Notes: a model not told the origin generated them from the sequence alone. A DNA stretch of 64,000 nt from Natronogracilivirga saccharolytica (GCF_017921895.1 NZ_JAFIDN010000004.1:124001-188000); one strand, 5' to 3'; numbered from the stretch's first letter, positions 36,656 through 46,288 are shown. Program-made: numbers and translations.

Positions 36656-36735
36656 AATGTAAATACACGGCTTATATATATATCTGTCAGCCGGGTCTGT
36701 CAACGGTCCGGCCCCCATGATGAATGGCCAGTAGC

Positions 36736-37839
36736 TTAATCAATAAAAGCAATCGGTTCAGGCACCAGTGTAGTATCCGTTTCAAACGTATGCGCCATGG
36801 CCTCGAATTGATTCATGAATCGCCGTTTTGAGTACCGTGGTGCGAACTGGGCGAACTCCATCATATAAATACGCTGCTGCTGTTCATCGTAAATGGTATA
36901 ATGGAGAAAGGGACCTCCCATAAGGTCGTTGGTCATCGTCCAGGTGCCTCTTGTTTCCAGGGCCGGACGTCCGTTTACTGTTGTTTCGGTTGTTTCAACC
37001 CGGCGCGGGCTCCGATATTCTGTGGTTACATACGACTCTTCTCTGGAACCGCGGATATATTTTCGGTTCAGACTGTCTCTTCTGTTGTTGATCCATTCCG
37101 AATCAACCCAGTCAAAGCTGTCTACATCCTCCTTGTAATTGAACCAGATCCACCTGTCGTTGTCATGAAGATATCTGCGCATTGATACAAAATCCGTTGT
37201 ATCCACACCGATGCGGTAATCATGCTGGACCCGGATGCTGAAACCGTGGTTCTGCATCAGAGAGTCTGACAAATGCTTTTGCTCTCCTCTCCGGAACACT
37301 TCACTTTTCCATCGTTCACGCTCAACTTCATCAAGATGTCCCACCAGGGATCGTTCGGAATCCCGGATTTTTTGAGACAGTGTCTCATGATCTGCAGCCG
37401 ACAGAAAGAGTGTCCACTGGTTTTTGTACCAGCGATCTTCCAGCGGGAACGCAAAATTTCTGCCTTCAGCAATCCGCTGCTTGATATCCTCACTCATTAC
37501 CGCTCTGATGAAAGCACCAACATTGCTTTCTTCGTCAATTGGTGCCGCGAAAATGGTATTTTTGTGATTTTTCGCATACTCCAGGTCACGGTTTGTTCGC
37601 AAATCCATGAAGCGCAGATCATATTTTTCTTCCGGACGCGGAAGCGTCATTATTTCCTTGCCGAAGGTTTCACGAATGGCGTCTGCTGTCGGACTATCCC
37701 ATTGTGTTGAATCCATGACCACCAGGACCTGTGACAGGCTTCCCTGGGCAGACCTTCTGAAATCGCCTTCACATCCAGTCCAGACAAACAGCCCGGCCAG
37801 GCCGGTGACAATTATAAATAGGTTTCTGTAAAATTTCAT
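36736..37839 (-). CDS. DUF4837 family lipoprotein
   Basis: 367 residues from the ATG at 37839; the frame opens at 37854. A lipoprotein signal ends in LAGLFVWTGC. The next segment (SLSQVLVVMDSTQWDSPTAD, then EIMTLPRPEEKYDL) matches DUF4837, a family found mainly in Bacteroidota and of unknown function. No enzyme motif is visible. It lies between the cyd and trp operons and is separated from both by about 200 bp. Confidence 0.8.
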   Translation of the reverse strand: MKFYRNLFIIVTGLAGLFVWTGCEGDFRRSAQGSLSQVLVVMDSTQWDSPTADAIRETFGKEIMTLPRPEEKYDLRFMDLRTNRDLEYAKNHKNTIFAAPIDEESNVGAFIRAVMSEDIKQRIAEGRNFAFPLEDRWYKNQWTLFLSAADHETLSQKIRDSERSLVGHLDEVERERWKSEVFRRGEQKHLSDSLMQNHGFSIRVQHDYRIGVDTTDFVSMRRYLHDNDRWIWFNYKEDVDSFDWVDSEWINNRRDSLNRKYIRGSREESYVTTEYRSPRRVETTETTVNGRPALETRGTWTMTNDLMGGPFLHYTIYDEQQQRIYMMEFAQFAPRYSKRRFMNQFEAMAHTFETDTTLVPEPIAFID

Positions 37840-38082
37840 ACTGTATTCGAACATGGTGTTTTGAGAATAATTATCTGTTTTGCCTGTGGTACTGTGATGC
37901 GTGTTTCAGGTGCTTTGGCGACATTCATGTGCACTGTAACAGCATATCAGATATACCGTTGGTTTTTCTTTTTAATAACGCAGGAATTTGCTGTTTGTGA
38001 TATGTCTGTTTACCGATAGCTGATGTAGCAAAATAACAGATAATTCGGACTGTTCCTTTTCCAAACCGCATTTCAGGGAAAA

Positions 38083-38913
38083 TCACATCACCTGCTTTTG
38101 ATGTTCTCCGATTTTTAACACTTTCACGAAATCTGCGGTTTTTTGTATCCAGTCACTTGCGGGATATTCTTCCCTGATTTTGTCGATCAGAGCACTGCCC
38201 ACGATAAACCCGTCCACCTCTTTCGATATCTGTACGGCATCTTCATGTGAACTGATACCAAAACCGATGAGTACGGGATTTTTTGTGACATTTGATGTGA
38301 CCCGCTGTATAAATGATGTCACGGAACGGCTGACTTCGGCACCTTTTCTGGCACCGGTAACCCCGGCTACTGATACGCAATAAACAAATCCGGAGCTTCT
38401 CTTGTCAATCTCTTTCATCCGTTCATCCGGTGTATTCGGTGCGACCAGATAAATCGTTGCTATCCCGTTTCCTGCGGCCAGTTCGTCAAGCTCCGGGAGT
38501 TCTCCGGGCGGGGCATCCGGAATAATCACACCGTCTACACCGCACTCGGCAGCTCTGGAAAAGAATGAATTCAACCCGAATTTCAGGACGGGATTTATGT
38601 ATCCCATCAATACAACGGGCACCTCCGACTTCTCGCGGATCCTGCGCACCATTTCAAAAATGCTTTCAATATTGACCCCCTGATCAATTGCGGTCTTGTT
38701 GGCAAACTGGATTGTGGGTCCGTCTGCCAGCGGATCACTGAAGGGCATCCCAAGCTCAATGATATCGGCCCCTGATTTGGTCAGTTCAACTACGAGTTCT
38801 GGTGTTTTTTCAACTTCCGGGTATCCGGCTGTCACAAACAGACTCATAATTTTCTGATCCGGGCGGCGATTGTGAAATATCGTTTCAATTCGGTTTTTTT
38901 TGCTCATCTTCAT
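38083..38913 (-). CDS. trpA: tryptophan synthase alpha chain
   Basis: 276 residues from the ATG at 38913, which overlaps the trpB stop as ATGA; longer starts to 38973 run into trpB. The catalytic Glu is in [17 protein letters not shown], and the loop [12 protein letters not shown] is typical. It cleaves indole-3-glycerol phosphate and passes indole to TrpB. It is the last gene of the trp operon; no clear terminator follows in the 169 bp before DUF4837. Confidence 0.96.
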   Translation of the reverse strand: MKMSKKNRIETIFHNRRPDQKIMSLFVTAGYPEVEKTPELVVELTKSGADIIELGMPFSDPLADGPTIQFANKTAIDQGVNIESIFEMVRRIREKSEVPVVLMGYINPVLKFGLNSFFSRAAECGVDGVIIPDAPPGELPELDELAAGNGIATIYLVAPNTPDERMKEIDKRSSGFVYCVSVAGVTGARKGAEVSRSVTSFIQRVTSNVTKNPVLIGFGISSHEDAVQISKEVDGFIVGSALIDKIREEYPASDWIQKTADFVKVLKIGEHQKQVM

Positions 38914-40121
38914 GCCTGTTTGGAAATGTAATTCGATATGGTTTCCATGTCTTTGTCCCCTCTTCCGGAACAATTTATGACAACAATTTGTGATTCATCT
39001 GTTTCCGGCATCAGAACATCCAGGTAGCCTATTGCGTGGGCCGTCTCCAATGCCGGAATGATGCCCTCTTTTGATGACAGCAGGCGCACCCCTTCCATGG
39101 CCTGTTCATCCGTGACGGACCGGTAGCGAACTCTTCCCGAGTCACTCAGATATGAATGTTCAGGCCCGACACCCGGATAATCCAGTCCGGCTGAGAGCGA
39201 GTGTGCCTCCGCAATCTGTCCGGCTTCTGTCTGCAGCAGATAACTCATTGAACCGTGCAGTATACCCGGCACACCATTTCCGATTGTTGCGGCATGACGG
39301 CCGGTGACAACGCCTTCGCCCTCGGCCTCAACTCCATGCAGTTCAACGTCGCTTTGAGAAACAAAGGGATGAAAAATACCGATGGCATTTGATCCGCCTC
39401 CTATGCATGCAACAATATGGTCGGGATGCCGTCCCTCCAATTCCATGCACTGAGCCATGGTCTCCTTTCCTATAACTGACTGAAACTCGCGAACCATTTG
39501 CGGATAAGGATGCGGTCCTACTGCAGATCCTATGATGTAAAAAGTGTCTCCGACATTGCTTACCCAATCCCTGATCGCCTCGTTTATCGCGTTGCTCAGC
39601 GTTTTGGCGCCGGACTCCACCGGCCTGACTTCGGCGCCCAGCAGTTTAATCCGGTCAACATTGAGCTTTTGTCGGATGATATCTTCCGCTCCCATATAGA
39701 TTATGCAGTCCATACCGAAATAGGCACATACGGTTGCGGTTGCCACGCCGTGCTGACCAGCACCCGTTTCAGCAATGATCCTTTTTTTGCCCATCCGCCG
39801 GGCAAGCATTACCTGACCAATGGCATTGTTGATTTTATGTGCACCGGTATGGCACAAATCTTCACGCTTCAGATAGATCCTCCCCTTACCGAAATGGCTG
39901 GTCAGTCTTCCGGCATACGTAAGTGGTGTAACACGGCCCACATATTCTTTGAGCAATGAATTGAATTCCTGAACAAAGTATGCATCATTGATTGCTTCCT
40001 GAAAAGCCTGATTCAGTTCATCCAGTGCGGGAATCAAAATCTCGGGAACGAACCGTCCGCCGTAATTGCCGTAAAAACCCCGTTCGTCAGGGTAGTTTAT
40101 CACTTTTTTTGTTACAGTCAT
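38910..40121 (-). CDS. trpB: tryptophan synthase beta chain
   Basis: 403 residues from the ATG at 40121; the frame extends to 40193 and would overlap trpF. The protein starts like its family ([16 protein letters not shown]). The pyridoxal phosphate lysine is in [17 protein letters not shown], and the phosphate-binding glycine loop is [10 protein letters not shown]. It joins indole with serine to make tryptophan. The gap to trpF is 49 bp, and the stop overlaps the trpA start. Confidence 0.97.
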   Translation of the reverse strand: MTVTKKVINYPDERGFYGNYGGRFVPEILIPALDELNQAFQEAINDAYFVQEFNSLLKEYVGRVTPLTYAGRLTSHFGKGRIYLKREDLCHTGAHKINNAIGQVMLARRMGKKRIIAETGAGQHGVATATVCAYFGMDCIIYMGAEDIIRQKLNVDRIKLLGAEVRPVESGAKTLSNAINEAIRDWVSNVGDTFYIIGSAVGPHPYPQMVREFQSVIGKETMAQCMELEGRHPDHIVACIGGGSNAIGIFHPFVSQSDVELHGVEAEGEGVVTGRHAATIGNGVPGILHGSMSYLLQTEAGQIAEAHSLSAGLDYPGVGPEHSYLSDSGRVRYRSVTDEQAMEGVRLLSSKEGIIPALETAHAIGYLDVLMPETDESQIVVINCSGRGDKDMETISNYISKQA

Positions 40122-40170
40122 GAGTAAGTTGGACTTTTTAAATTTTTCTGATGCTGCATTAAGGATGGAG

Positions 40171-40818
40171 TCACTGCAGATCATTCCAGACATCTACAAA
40201 GGATTGAATTTTATCAAAATCCTTGACTCCGGGAGACTCTTCGAGGCTGCTGGACAGGTCGATGCCAAAGGGGCTGACCTGCGAAACCGCCTCTTTCAGA
40301 TTTTCGTCGTTAATCCCGCCGGCCAGAAAAAAAGGTGTGCTGTGGCCCAGTTTATTTACTATAGACCAGTCCCATGCCGAACCCGTTCCCCCGTAAAGCT
40401 GATCATGATGCGCATCAAACAGAAAATATTCTGCAACATCCTCCCATTCACTGATACTTTCTGACAGCTCGCCAGCCTGCTCCGGTCCCTTGACCCGGAA
40501 TGCCTTTATCACCGGACGGTCCAGGGACCGGGCAAACCCGGGTGACTCGTCCCCATGCAGCTGCACCAGATCAATATTGGTTTTCTTGATCACTTTGTTG
40601 ATTTCGTCAGCCGGCTGATTAACAAACACTCCGACACACTTCGGCCCTTCTATCCAGCTGATGATTTCAGACGCATTTCGGGGTGAGATATATCGGGCAC
40701 TTCCCGGATAAAAAATAAATCCAAGATAATCTACCAGAGCTCCGGCTGCGAACCGGGCGTCTTCCAGTGATGTTATGCCGCAAATTTTCAACTTGGGTTG
40801 TTGCTGGTCTTCAAACAT
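40171..40818 (-). CDS. trpF: phosphoribosylanthranilate isomerase
   Basis: 215 residues of TIM-barrel type, with the N-terminal KLKICGIT (catalytic Cys), LVQLHGDE, the catalytic Asp in [14 protein letters not shown], and PFFLAGGI. It converts phosphoribosylanthranilate to the carboxyphenylamino-deoxyribulose phosphate that TrpC uses. It is a separate gene, not fused to trpC as in enterobacteria. Confidence 0.95.
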   Translation of the reverse strand: MFEDQQQPKLKICGITSLEDARFAAGALVDYLGFIFYPGSARYISPRNASEIISWIEGPKCVGVFVNQPADEINKVIKKTNIDLVQLHGDESPGFARSLDRPVIKAFRVKGPEQAGELSESISEWEDVAEYFLFDAHHDQLYGGTGSAWDWSIVNKLGHSTPFFLAGGINDENLKEAVSQVSPFGIDLSSSLEESPGVKDFDKIQSFVDVWNDLQ

Positions 40819-40883
40819 GATTTCATTAACTGTTTATAAATTAAGAGTATTCCGGCACACTGCCGTGATACAACCAATCCCGG

Positions 40884-41699
40884 TTATAAGTCCGGGTCAG
40901 AATCACCTTTTCCGGAAAATACAGCGGTGAACCTGCCCAGTTCTTCACCCGGGTCATCAGCACGCATAAAATGCTCTCCTATGAGAGCGGAATCAATACC
41001 CTGTCCGGCCAGTGTGAGCAGATCCTCCGGCCGGCCGATACCGCTTTCCGAGACTTTCAGAACATTATCCGGTGCTTGCTTGAGCAAATCAGTCCCGCGG
41101 TGCAGATCAACCTCGAATGTGTCCAGGTTCCGGTTATTCACACCGACGACTTCAATGCGGCTGAAATCCATACGATTCCAGTCGTTCGTATCGTAGCATT
41201 CTACAAGTGCTTGAAGTCCCGTTTCATTTGCTGCATCCAGAAGATCATACATCTGCCTGTCTGACAATATTTTTGCAATAAGCAGAACGGCGTCTGCGCC
41301 CCAGGCTCGTGCCTCCGCGATCTGATATTCATCAATGATGAAATCTTTTCGCAGAACAGGCAGCCGTGTGACCGCGGAAACTTCCTGAAGATATGCCAGT
41401 CCTCCATGAAAAAAAGGCTCGTCAGTCAGCACGGAAACACCGGACGCTCCGTTTGCTTCATACGATTGTGCAATAAGGGCGGGATGAAAATTTTGTCTTA
41501 TTACCCCCTGTGACGGAGATGCTTTCTTGATTTCGGCAATCACCGTAACTCCGGAACTCTTGCGCAGGTTTCCGGCAAAGTCTCTCCTTTTGCGATGATA
41601 CTCTTCAAAGGAGTTAAAATCCTTTGAAGACACACCTTTTTTCCTGGAAGCCACATCGGCGCGTGTTCGGTCTGTGATATTTTTGAGGATGCTGTTCAA
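40884..41699 (-). CDS. trpC: indole-3-glycerol phosphate synthase
   Basis: 271 residues. The family motifs VIAEIKKASPSQG, VLTDEPFFHGG and RKDFIIDEYQI are intact, as are the late VGVNNRNLDTFEVD and SESGI. It closes the indole ring by decarboxylation and dehydration. It is a single-function enzyme, located between trpD and trpF. Confidence 0.96.
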   Translation of the reverse strand: MNSILKNITDRTRADVASRKKGVSSKDFNSFEEYHRKRRDFAGNLRKSSGVTVIAEIKKASPSQGVIRQNFHPALIAQSYEANGASGVSVLTDEPFFHGGLAYLQEVSAVTRLPVLRKDFIIDEYQIAEARAWGADAVLLIAKILSDRQMYDLLDAANETGLQALVECYDTNDWNRMDFSRIEVVGVNNRNLDTFEVDLHRGTDLLKQAPDNVLKVSESGIGRPEDLLTLAGQGIDSALIGEHFMRADDPGEELGRFTAVFSGKGDSDPDL

Positions 41700-41791
41700 G
41701 GGTTTTCACCCGGTCATTATATTGATGTTAAACGTGTTCTGATGCTCTGCTTTGTAAGGTCTGTTTCAGGGCAATCGCATAGCATATCAGC

Positions 41792-42826
41792 TCATGCGGA
41801 CGCTTTAAGATCTGAAGTGCACTCCGCAAACCGCTTCAGCGCATTTTGGGCGGCTCCCGACTCCAGACTTTCCTGGGCGGCATAGAATGCCTCCTGGATA
41901 TCGTCATACAATCCGGAAGCATGTATTGCGAATGTTGCGTTCAGCAATACAATATCGCTTTGGGCTTCGGTACCAGTACCGTCAAGTACCGCTTCAATAA
42001 TACGCGCGTTATGATCAGGATCACCGCCTTTCAGTTCTTCAGGCGTTGCAGTTGCCATTCCGAATATCCCGGGATCCAGGGTATTTTGGCCGATGTGTCC
42101 GTTTTTCAGCTGATAAATTTCTGTCGATGTCGTGGTTGAGCACTCATCCAGCCCGTCACTGGCATGAAAGGTATACGCAAAATCGGAACCGAGATTTTCA
42201 AGAATACGGGCGATTTTTTCAGCTGTCTGGCGGCTGTATGCACCAACAATCTGCCTTTTTACACCGGCGGGATTCAGCATCGGACCCATGATGTTAAAGA
42301 ATGTTCTCATGGCAAGATCCTTTCGTGTTTTCATGATTGCACCCATCGCGGGATGAAAAAGCGGTGCAAACATGAACGCCATCCCGCTTTGCCGGAAACC
42401 GGTTTCCACTTTTTCCTTGTCAAGATCCGGAGTGATTCCAAGCTTTTGCAGAACATCAAAACTGCCGCTTCGGCTGGATACCCCGGAATTTCCATGCTTT
42501 AAGACCGGAACTTCGGCTCCTGCTGTGACGAACATTGACGCTGTAGAAATATTGAAGGTTCCGGAGTTATCGCCGCCCGTTCCGCACAGGTCTACCGCAT
42601 TGGTTACCGGTACATCCACATGCACGCATGCATCCCTCATTACATCGACCATTGCTGCAAGCTCCTCAACCGTTTCACCCTTGCATCGCATACCAAACAG
42701 GAATGCAGCCATCCTTGCCTCATTCACATTTCCATTTATGATTTCACGCAATGCAAAACCGGCCTGTTCGGATGAAAGATCAGCACCTTCGGAAATCTGC
42801 AGCAGAATATCAGTAAAATTTTGCAT
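41792..42826 (-). CDS. trpD: anthranilate phosphoribosyltransferase
   Basis: 344 residues. The phosphoribosyl-binding glycine loop is in DLCGTGGDNSGTFNIST, and the substrate-binding KHGNSGVSSRSGS follows. It transfers phosphoribose from PRPP to anthranilate. It is not fused to trpG, which lies 52 bp upstream. Confidence 0.96.
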   Translation of the reverse strand: MQNFTDILLQISEGADLSSEQAGFALREIINGNVNEARMAAFLFGMRCKGETVEELAAMVDVMRDACVHVDVPVTNAVDLCGTGGDNSGTFNISTASMFVTAGAEVPVLKHGNSGVSSRSGSFDVLQKLGITPDLDKEKVETGFRQSGMAFMFAPLFHPAMGAIMKTRKDLAMRTFFNIMGPMLNPAGVKRQIVGAYSRQTAEKIARILENLGSDFAYTFHASDGLDECSTTTSTEIYQLKNGHIGQNTLDPGIFGMATATPEELKGGDPDHNARIIEAVLDGTGTEAQSDIVLLNATFAIHASGLYDDIQEAFYAAQESLESGAAQNALKRFAECTSDLKASA

Positions 42827-42878
42827 GGAGTTGTTGGTTGTGATACTGGTTTTGTTGGTTGTGATTCAAACAGAAGAT

Positions 42879-43454
42879 TTATTCGGATGTCCTGCGCATC
42901 CAGTTTTCAATCAGTTTCGGTCCTTCAACTGTCAGGATGCTCTCCGGGTGAAACTGAATCCCTTCAAGCGGCCACTCCTTATGACGGATTCCCATAACTA
43001 TATCATCTTCAGAACGCGCGGTGATTAAAAAATCATCACCTATAGTTGTTTCGTCCAGCACCAGGGAATGATACCTTGTAGCCGTAAATTTCTGTGGTAC
43101 ATTGTTATACAAGAAAGAATCATCATGCGTTATCTGCGACGTTTTGCCGTGCATCAGTGATGGAGCCGATATCACACGTGCGCCATGCACATGTCCGATA
43201 GCCTGATGCCCGAGACATACCCCCAGAACAGGAATATCCCTGCCGAACTCTTCTATCACCGTTTCGGTTATTCCTGCATTTTCAGGCCTTCCGGGACCGG
43301 GTGAGATCATGATGCGTTCGGGCTTTAGACGCCTGATTTCATCGGCCGAAATTTTGTCATTCCGGACTACACTGTAATCATCAGTATGCCTGGCAACAAG
43401 ATGCACCAGGTTATACGTGAACGAATCGTAATTGTCAATAATCAAGGTCCTCAT
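42879..43454 (-). CDS. trpG: anthranilate synthase glutamine amidotransferase subunit
   Basis: 191 residues of class I amidotransferase type. The nucleophile Cys is in GVCLGHQAIG, and the triad His-Glu is in QFHPESIL. It supplies ammonia from glutamine to TrpE. PabA is closely related, but the location between trpS and trpD supports TrpG; it may serve both pathways. Confidence 0.93.
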   Translation of the reverse strand: MRTLIIDNYDSFTYNLVHLVARHTDDYSVVRNDKISADEIRRLKPERIMISPGPGRPENAGITETVIEEFGRDIPVLGVCLGHQAIGHVHGARVISAPSLMHGKTSQITHDDSFLYNNVPQKFTATRYHSLVLDETTIGDDFLITARSEDDIVMGIRHKEWPLEGIQFHPESILTVEGPKLIENWMRRTSE

Positions 43455-43471
43455 TGGATCGGTTCCTCAGG

Positions 43472-44488
43472 TCATACCAGATTATGAGTTGTACTTGTTG
43501 AAACGTGTCGGACAATTCCGGCCACTTCGCGCACGGGCTCCATCACCGATTCTGCACGTACACGGGCTTTTCTGCCTCCTTCCCGGAGCATGTCACGCAC
43601 AGTATCTGGATCTTTGGCAAGCTCGTGACGCGCATCCCTGGCTTCCTTAAAATAATCGGAAACAAGAGCAAGAAGTTCCTTTTTGGCATGGCCGTATCCG
43701 TATCCGCCGGAAAGATAATTTTCACGGACTTCCCGGATTTTTTGCTCGTCGGCAAACAGTTTAATCAACGCGAAGACATTGCAGCTGTCGGGATCTTTTG
43801 GTTCCTCGAGTGCTTTGGAGTCTGTTACCACAGACATGACTTTTTTCTTCAGGGCCTTGCCGCTGTCGAATATTTCGATGGTATTGTCATAGGACTTGCT
43901 CATCTTGCGTCCGTCAACACCCGGTACGGTTGCAACCGATTCGACTATGTAGGGTTCCGGAATCCGCAGATATTCTCCGCCGTACACATGATTGAACCTG
44001 GCGGCAAGGTCACGGGAAATTTCGATATTCTGTTTCTGGTCAGCACCGACAGGCACAATATCGGACCCGTAAATCAGGATGTCAGCAGCCTGGAGAACCG
44101 GATAGGTAAACAGGCCGATGTTGGGTTGCAGTCCCTGGGCAATTTTATCCTTGTACGACACACCCTTCTCCATCAGGCTGACGGGCGTGAGGGTTCCAAG
44201 AATCCATGAGAGCTCAAGAACCTGAGGAACATCACTTTGTGCAAAAAAAGTACATTTTTCCGGGTCCATGCCCAGCGCCAGATAATCAAGGGCGACATCC
44301 AGCGTGTAGTCATGCAGTTTTTTGCCATCCTGAAGCGATGTAAGTGAATGATAATTGGCTATGAAATAGAAAGCATCGCCCTTTTCCTGGAACTCCAGAT
44401 GCTGCCTGATGGCACCGAAGTAGTTGCCAAGATGAAGCCTGCCTGAAGGCTGGATGCCTGATAAAATGGTTTTCTTTGTTGATTTCAT
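43472..44488 (-). CDS. trpS: tryptophanyl-tRNA synthetase
   Basis: 338 residues from the ATG at 44488; the frame reaches 44530 but the family begins near MKSTKKTILSGIQPSG. The class I motifs are clear: HLGN for HIGH (PSGRLHLGNYFGA) and GRKMSKSYDN for KMSKS. It charges tRNA-Trp. It sits between trpE (48 bp) and trpG (17 bp) inside the trp operon, which is unusual. The Trp-codon attenuator at 46159-46288 would therefore also control its own synthesis. Confidence 0.95.
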   Translation of the reverse strand: MKSTKKTILSGIQPSGRLHLGNYFGAIRQHLEFQEKGDAFYFIANYHSLTSLQDGKKLHDYTLDVALDYLALGMDPEKCTFFAQSDVPQVLELSWILGTLTPVSLMEKGVSYKDKIAQGLQPNIGLFTYPVLQAADILIYGSDIVPVGADQKQNIEISRDLAARFNHVYGGEYLRIPEPYIVESVATVPGVDGRKMSKSYDNTIEIFDSGKALKKKVMSVVTDSKALEEPKDPDSCNVFALIKLFADEQKIREVRENYLSGGYGYGHAKKELLALVSDYFKEARDARHELAKDPDTVRDMLREGGRKARVRAESVMEPVREVAGIVRHVSTSTTHNLV

Positions 44489-44536
44489 TCTAATAGCGTA
44501 GCAGTTTTTATGCGTTACTTTTGAGTTCAATACATA

Positions 44537-46066
44537 TTATTCGAGTTTCAGAGCCACACTCAAAGCCTCAACAAGCGCCCTGGCTTTGTTGACTGTTTCA
44601 TCATACTCACGGTCGGGATCACTGTCGGCTACAATGCCGGCCCCTGCCTGGATGTAGATATCCCGGTCAGTGACCACCATGGTCCGGATAGCGATACAGG
44701 TGTCCATGTTGCCTGAAAAATCAAAATAGCCGACCGCCCCCGCATACGGCCCCCTTTTTGTGGGCTCCATCCCGTCAATAATTTCCATCGCCCTGACTTT
44801 CGGAGCACCGGAAACCGTACCTGCGGGAAAGCAGTTTTCAAGTGCATCAACTGCTGTTTTGCCCTCTGAGAGGCGGCCGCAAACATCGGATACGATGTGC
44901 ATGACGTGAGAGTACCGCTCGATTACACGATCACGCACCATGGTTACCGTATCCGGATCACAGACCCGTGACAGATCATTCCGTCCCAGATCGACCAGCA
45001 TGATGTGCTCGGCGAGTTCTTTGGGATCCGCTTTAAGATCTTCCTCAAATGCCCGGTCTTCTTCCGGATCTTTTCCCCTGGGCCGCGTTCCGGCTATGGG
45101 AAGCAATCGAACATCCTTGTTTCTGACCTGAACCAGGACTTCAGGAGAAGATCCAATCAGCGCAAAGTCATCAAAATCCAGGTAAAACAAATACGGCGAC
45201 GGATTGACCATTCTGAGTGCCCGGTAGAGCATGAACCGGTCACCTTCAAACCGGCTGCGGAATCGTTGTGACAATACGACCTGAAAGATGTCACCGGCAT
45301 GGATATGCTCCCTGGCTTTTTTGACATGTTCACGAAATTGTTCTCTGCTGATATTGCTTTCCAGATCATCCTGCGGCCTGCGGTATCCGTCTGAATCCGT
45401 TACGTGACGATTGAATACGTCTTCCATCATGTCCAGGGATTTCAATGCACTGGAATACCGGGCATCGTGATCCTCATCAGGTCCGGTAAACACGGTCTTG
45501 ATCAGCAGCACTCTGTGCTTCACGTGATCAAATGCGAATATTTCATCGTAAAAAGCCCATATTGCTTCCGGAAGTCCCAGGTCATCTTCAGGTGAATCGG
45601 GCAGGTCTTCAACCAGGCGAACCGTATCATAAGCTGAAAAGCCGACAGCGCCGCCTGTCAGCCGGGGCAAGTCTGGCAGCTCCGGTTCCAGATACGCAGT
45701 GCACAATTTTCTGAGCACCGGAAAATAACCCTCATCAAGAGTCTTTTCTTCAAATCCGCCATCGGTCTGTTCACTGCTCTGACCTCCCCCGTCAAAAAAT
45801 GCATGGGCATCTGAGGCTTTCCGGTATCTGGCAAGGCTGACTTTTCCGTCTTTGTATTTCAGTGCCTGATAGGGGTTTTTGCCAATGAATGAATATCTGG
45901 CCATCTGCTCTCCCCCTTCCACGGATTCCAGAAGAAAGGGATAACGTGCATCACTGCGAATTTTCAAAAACAGGGATACCGGCGTGACCGTGTCAGCCAT
46001 CAGTACCCTGGAGACGGGTATTGCGGTATATGTTTGAGCCAGCTGTTTAAATTCTTCCGGATTCAT
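44537..46066 (-). CDS. trpE: anthranilate synthase component I
   Basis: 509 residues of chorismate-utilising type. The N-terminal LLESVEGGEQMARYSFIG block carries the LLES motif of the tryptophan feedback site, so end-product inhibition is likely. The catalytic part has FALIGSSPEVLV, PIAGTRPRG and AGAGIVADSDP. It makes anthranilate from chorismate. It is the first structural gene of the operon, 93 bp downstream of the terminator's U tract. Confidence 0.96.
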   Translation of the reverse strand: MNPEEFKQLAQTYTAIPVSRVLMADTVTPVSLFLKIRSDARYPFLLESVEGGEQMARYSFIGKNPYQALKYKDGKVSLARYRKASDAHAFFDGGGQSSEQTDGGFEEKTLDEGYFPVLRKLCTAYLEPELPDLPRLTGGAVGFSAYDTVRLVEDLPDSPEDDLGLPEAIWAFYDEIFAFDHVKHRVLLIKTVFTGPDEDHDARYSSALKSLDMMEDVFNRHVTDSDGYRRPQDDLESNISREQFREHVKKAREHIHAGDIFQVVLSQRFRSRFEGDRFMLYRALRMVNPSPYLFYLDFDDFALIGSSPEVLVQVRNKDVRLLPIAGTRPRGKDPEEDRAFEEDLKADPKELAEHIMLVDLGRNDLSRVCDPDTVTMVRDRVIERYSHVMHIVSDVCGRLSEGKTAVDALENCFPAGTVSGAPKVRAMEIIDGMEPTKRGPYAGAVGYFDFSGNMDTCIAIRTMVVTDRDIYIQAGAGIVADSDPDREYDETVNKARALVEALSVALKLE

Positions 46067-46091
46067 AAACTTTCAAGATCATGCAAAATGT

Positions 46092-46153
46092 TGGCCACTC
46101 TGATTACCTGATAAATCGCACTTATCTGACAATCAGCTTGTCAAAAGTGGCCA
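46092..46153 (-). other. strong nested stem-loop between the trp attenuator and trpE
   Basis: In the minus-strand RNA an outer 8-bp stem (UGGCCACU with AGUGGCCA) closes over a 9-base one-sided bulge, then a 9-bp stem (CUGAUUGUC with GGUAAUCAG, two G-U pairs), one A-A mismatch, a 5-bp stem (GAUAA with UUAUC) and a 7-base loop. About 22 of the 62 positions per side pair. It lies downstream of the attenuator terminator and ends 25 bases before the trpE ATG, so it exists only in read-through mRNA. It has no U tract. The function is unknown: mRNA protection, processing or translation control are possible. Confidence 0.75.
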
Positions 46154-46158
46154 TAAAC

Positions 46159-46194
46159 AAAAAAACCCGCTCCCAGATGAACTGAAAGCGGGTT
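46159..46194 (-). terminator. trp attenuator terminator hairpin
   Basis: On the minus strand AACCCGCTTTCAG (46194-46182) pairs with CTGGGAGCGGGTT (46176-46164) in a 13-bp stem with two G-U pairs and a 5-base loop, followed by seven T (46165-46159). This is a complete Rho-independent terminator placed between the Trp leader peptide and trpE. Confidence 0.93.
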
Positions 46195-46241
46195 AAATAC
46201 TCTAAAGTGTACTGCACATACCGGTATCAATCCGCTCTCAG
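46182..46241 (-). promoter_or_regulatory. trp antiterminator pairing
   Basis: CTGAGAGCGG (46241-46232), which overlaps the leader stop codon, can pair over 10 bp (one G-U) with CCGCTTTCAG (46191-46182), the 5' arm of the terminator. The two structures exclude each other. A ribosome stalled at the Trp codons (46258-46250) leaves the first arm free, so the antiterminator forms. A ribosome that reaches the stop covers it, so the terminator forms. Confidence 0.85.
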
Positions 46242-46288
46242 CAGACTGACCACCACCAGTTATTTCCATGTACAGTTACACTTTTCAT
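46238..46288 (-). CDS. trpL: Trp leader peptide (attenuator, WWW)
   Basis: A 16-codon ORF reads MKSVTVHGNNWWWSVC and then TGA. Three consecutive TGG codons (46258-46250) sit near its end. It precedes mutually exclusive antiterminator and terminator hairpins, so it is the sensor of charged tRNA-Trp. Bacteroidota have trp leaders of this kind (the Bacteroid-trp RNA motif in Rfam); whether this one fits that covariance model needs a search. There is no clear Shine-Dalgarno sequence, as is common in the phylum. Confidence 0.92.
   Translation of the reverse strand: MKSVTVHGNNWWWSVC

Noticed and set aside
36690-36712. GC-rich hairpin after the DUF4837 stop as a terminator
   Set aside because: The stem (GCCGGGTC with GGTCCGGC) relies on G-U pairs that exist only in plus-strand RNA, and no U tract follows on the minus strand.
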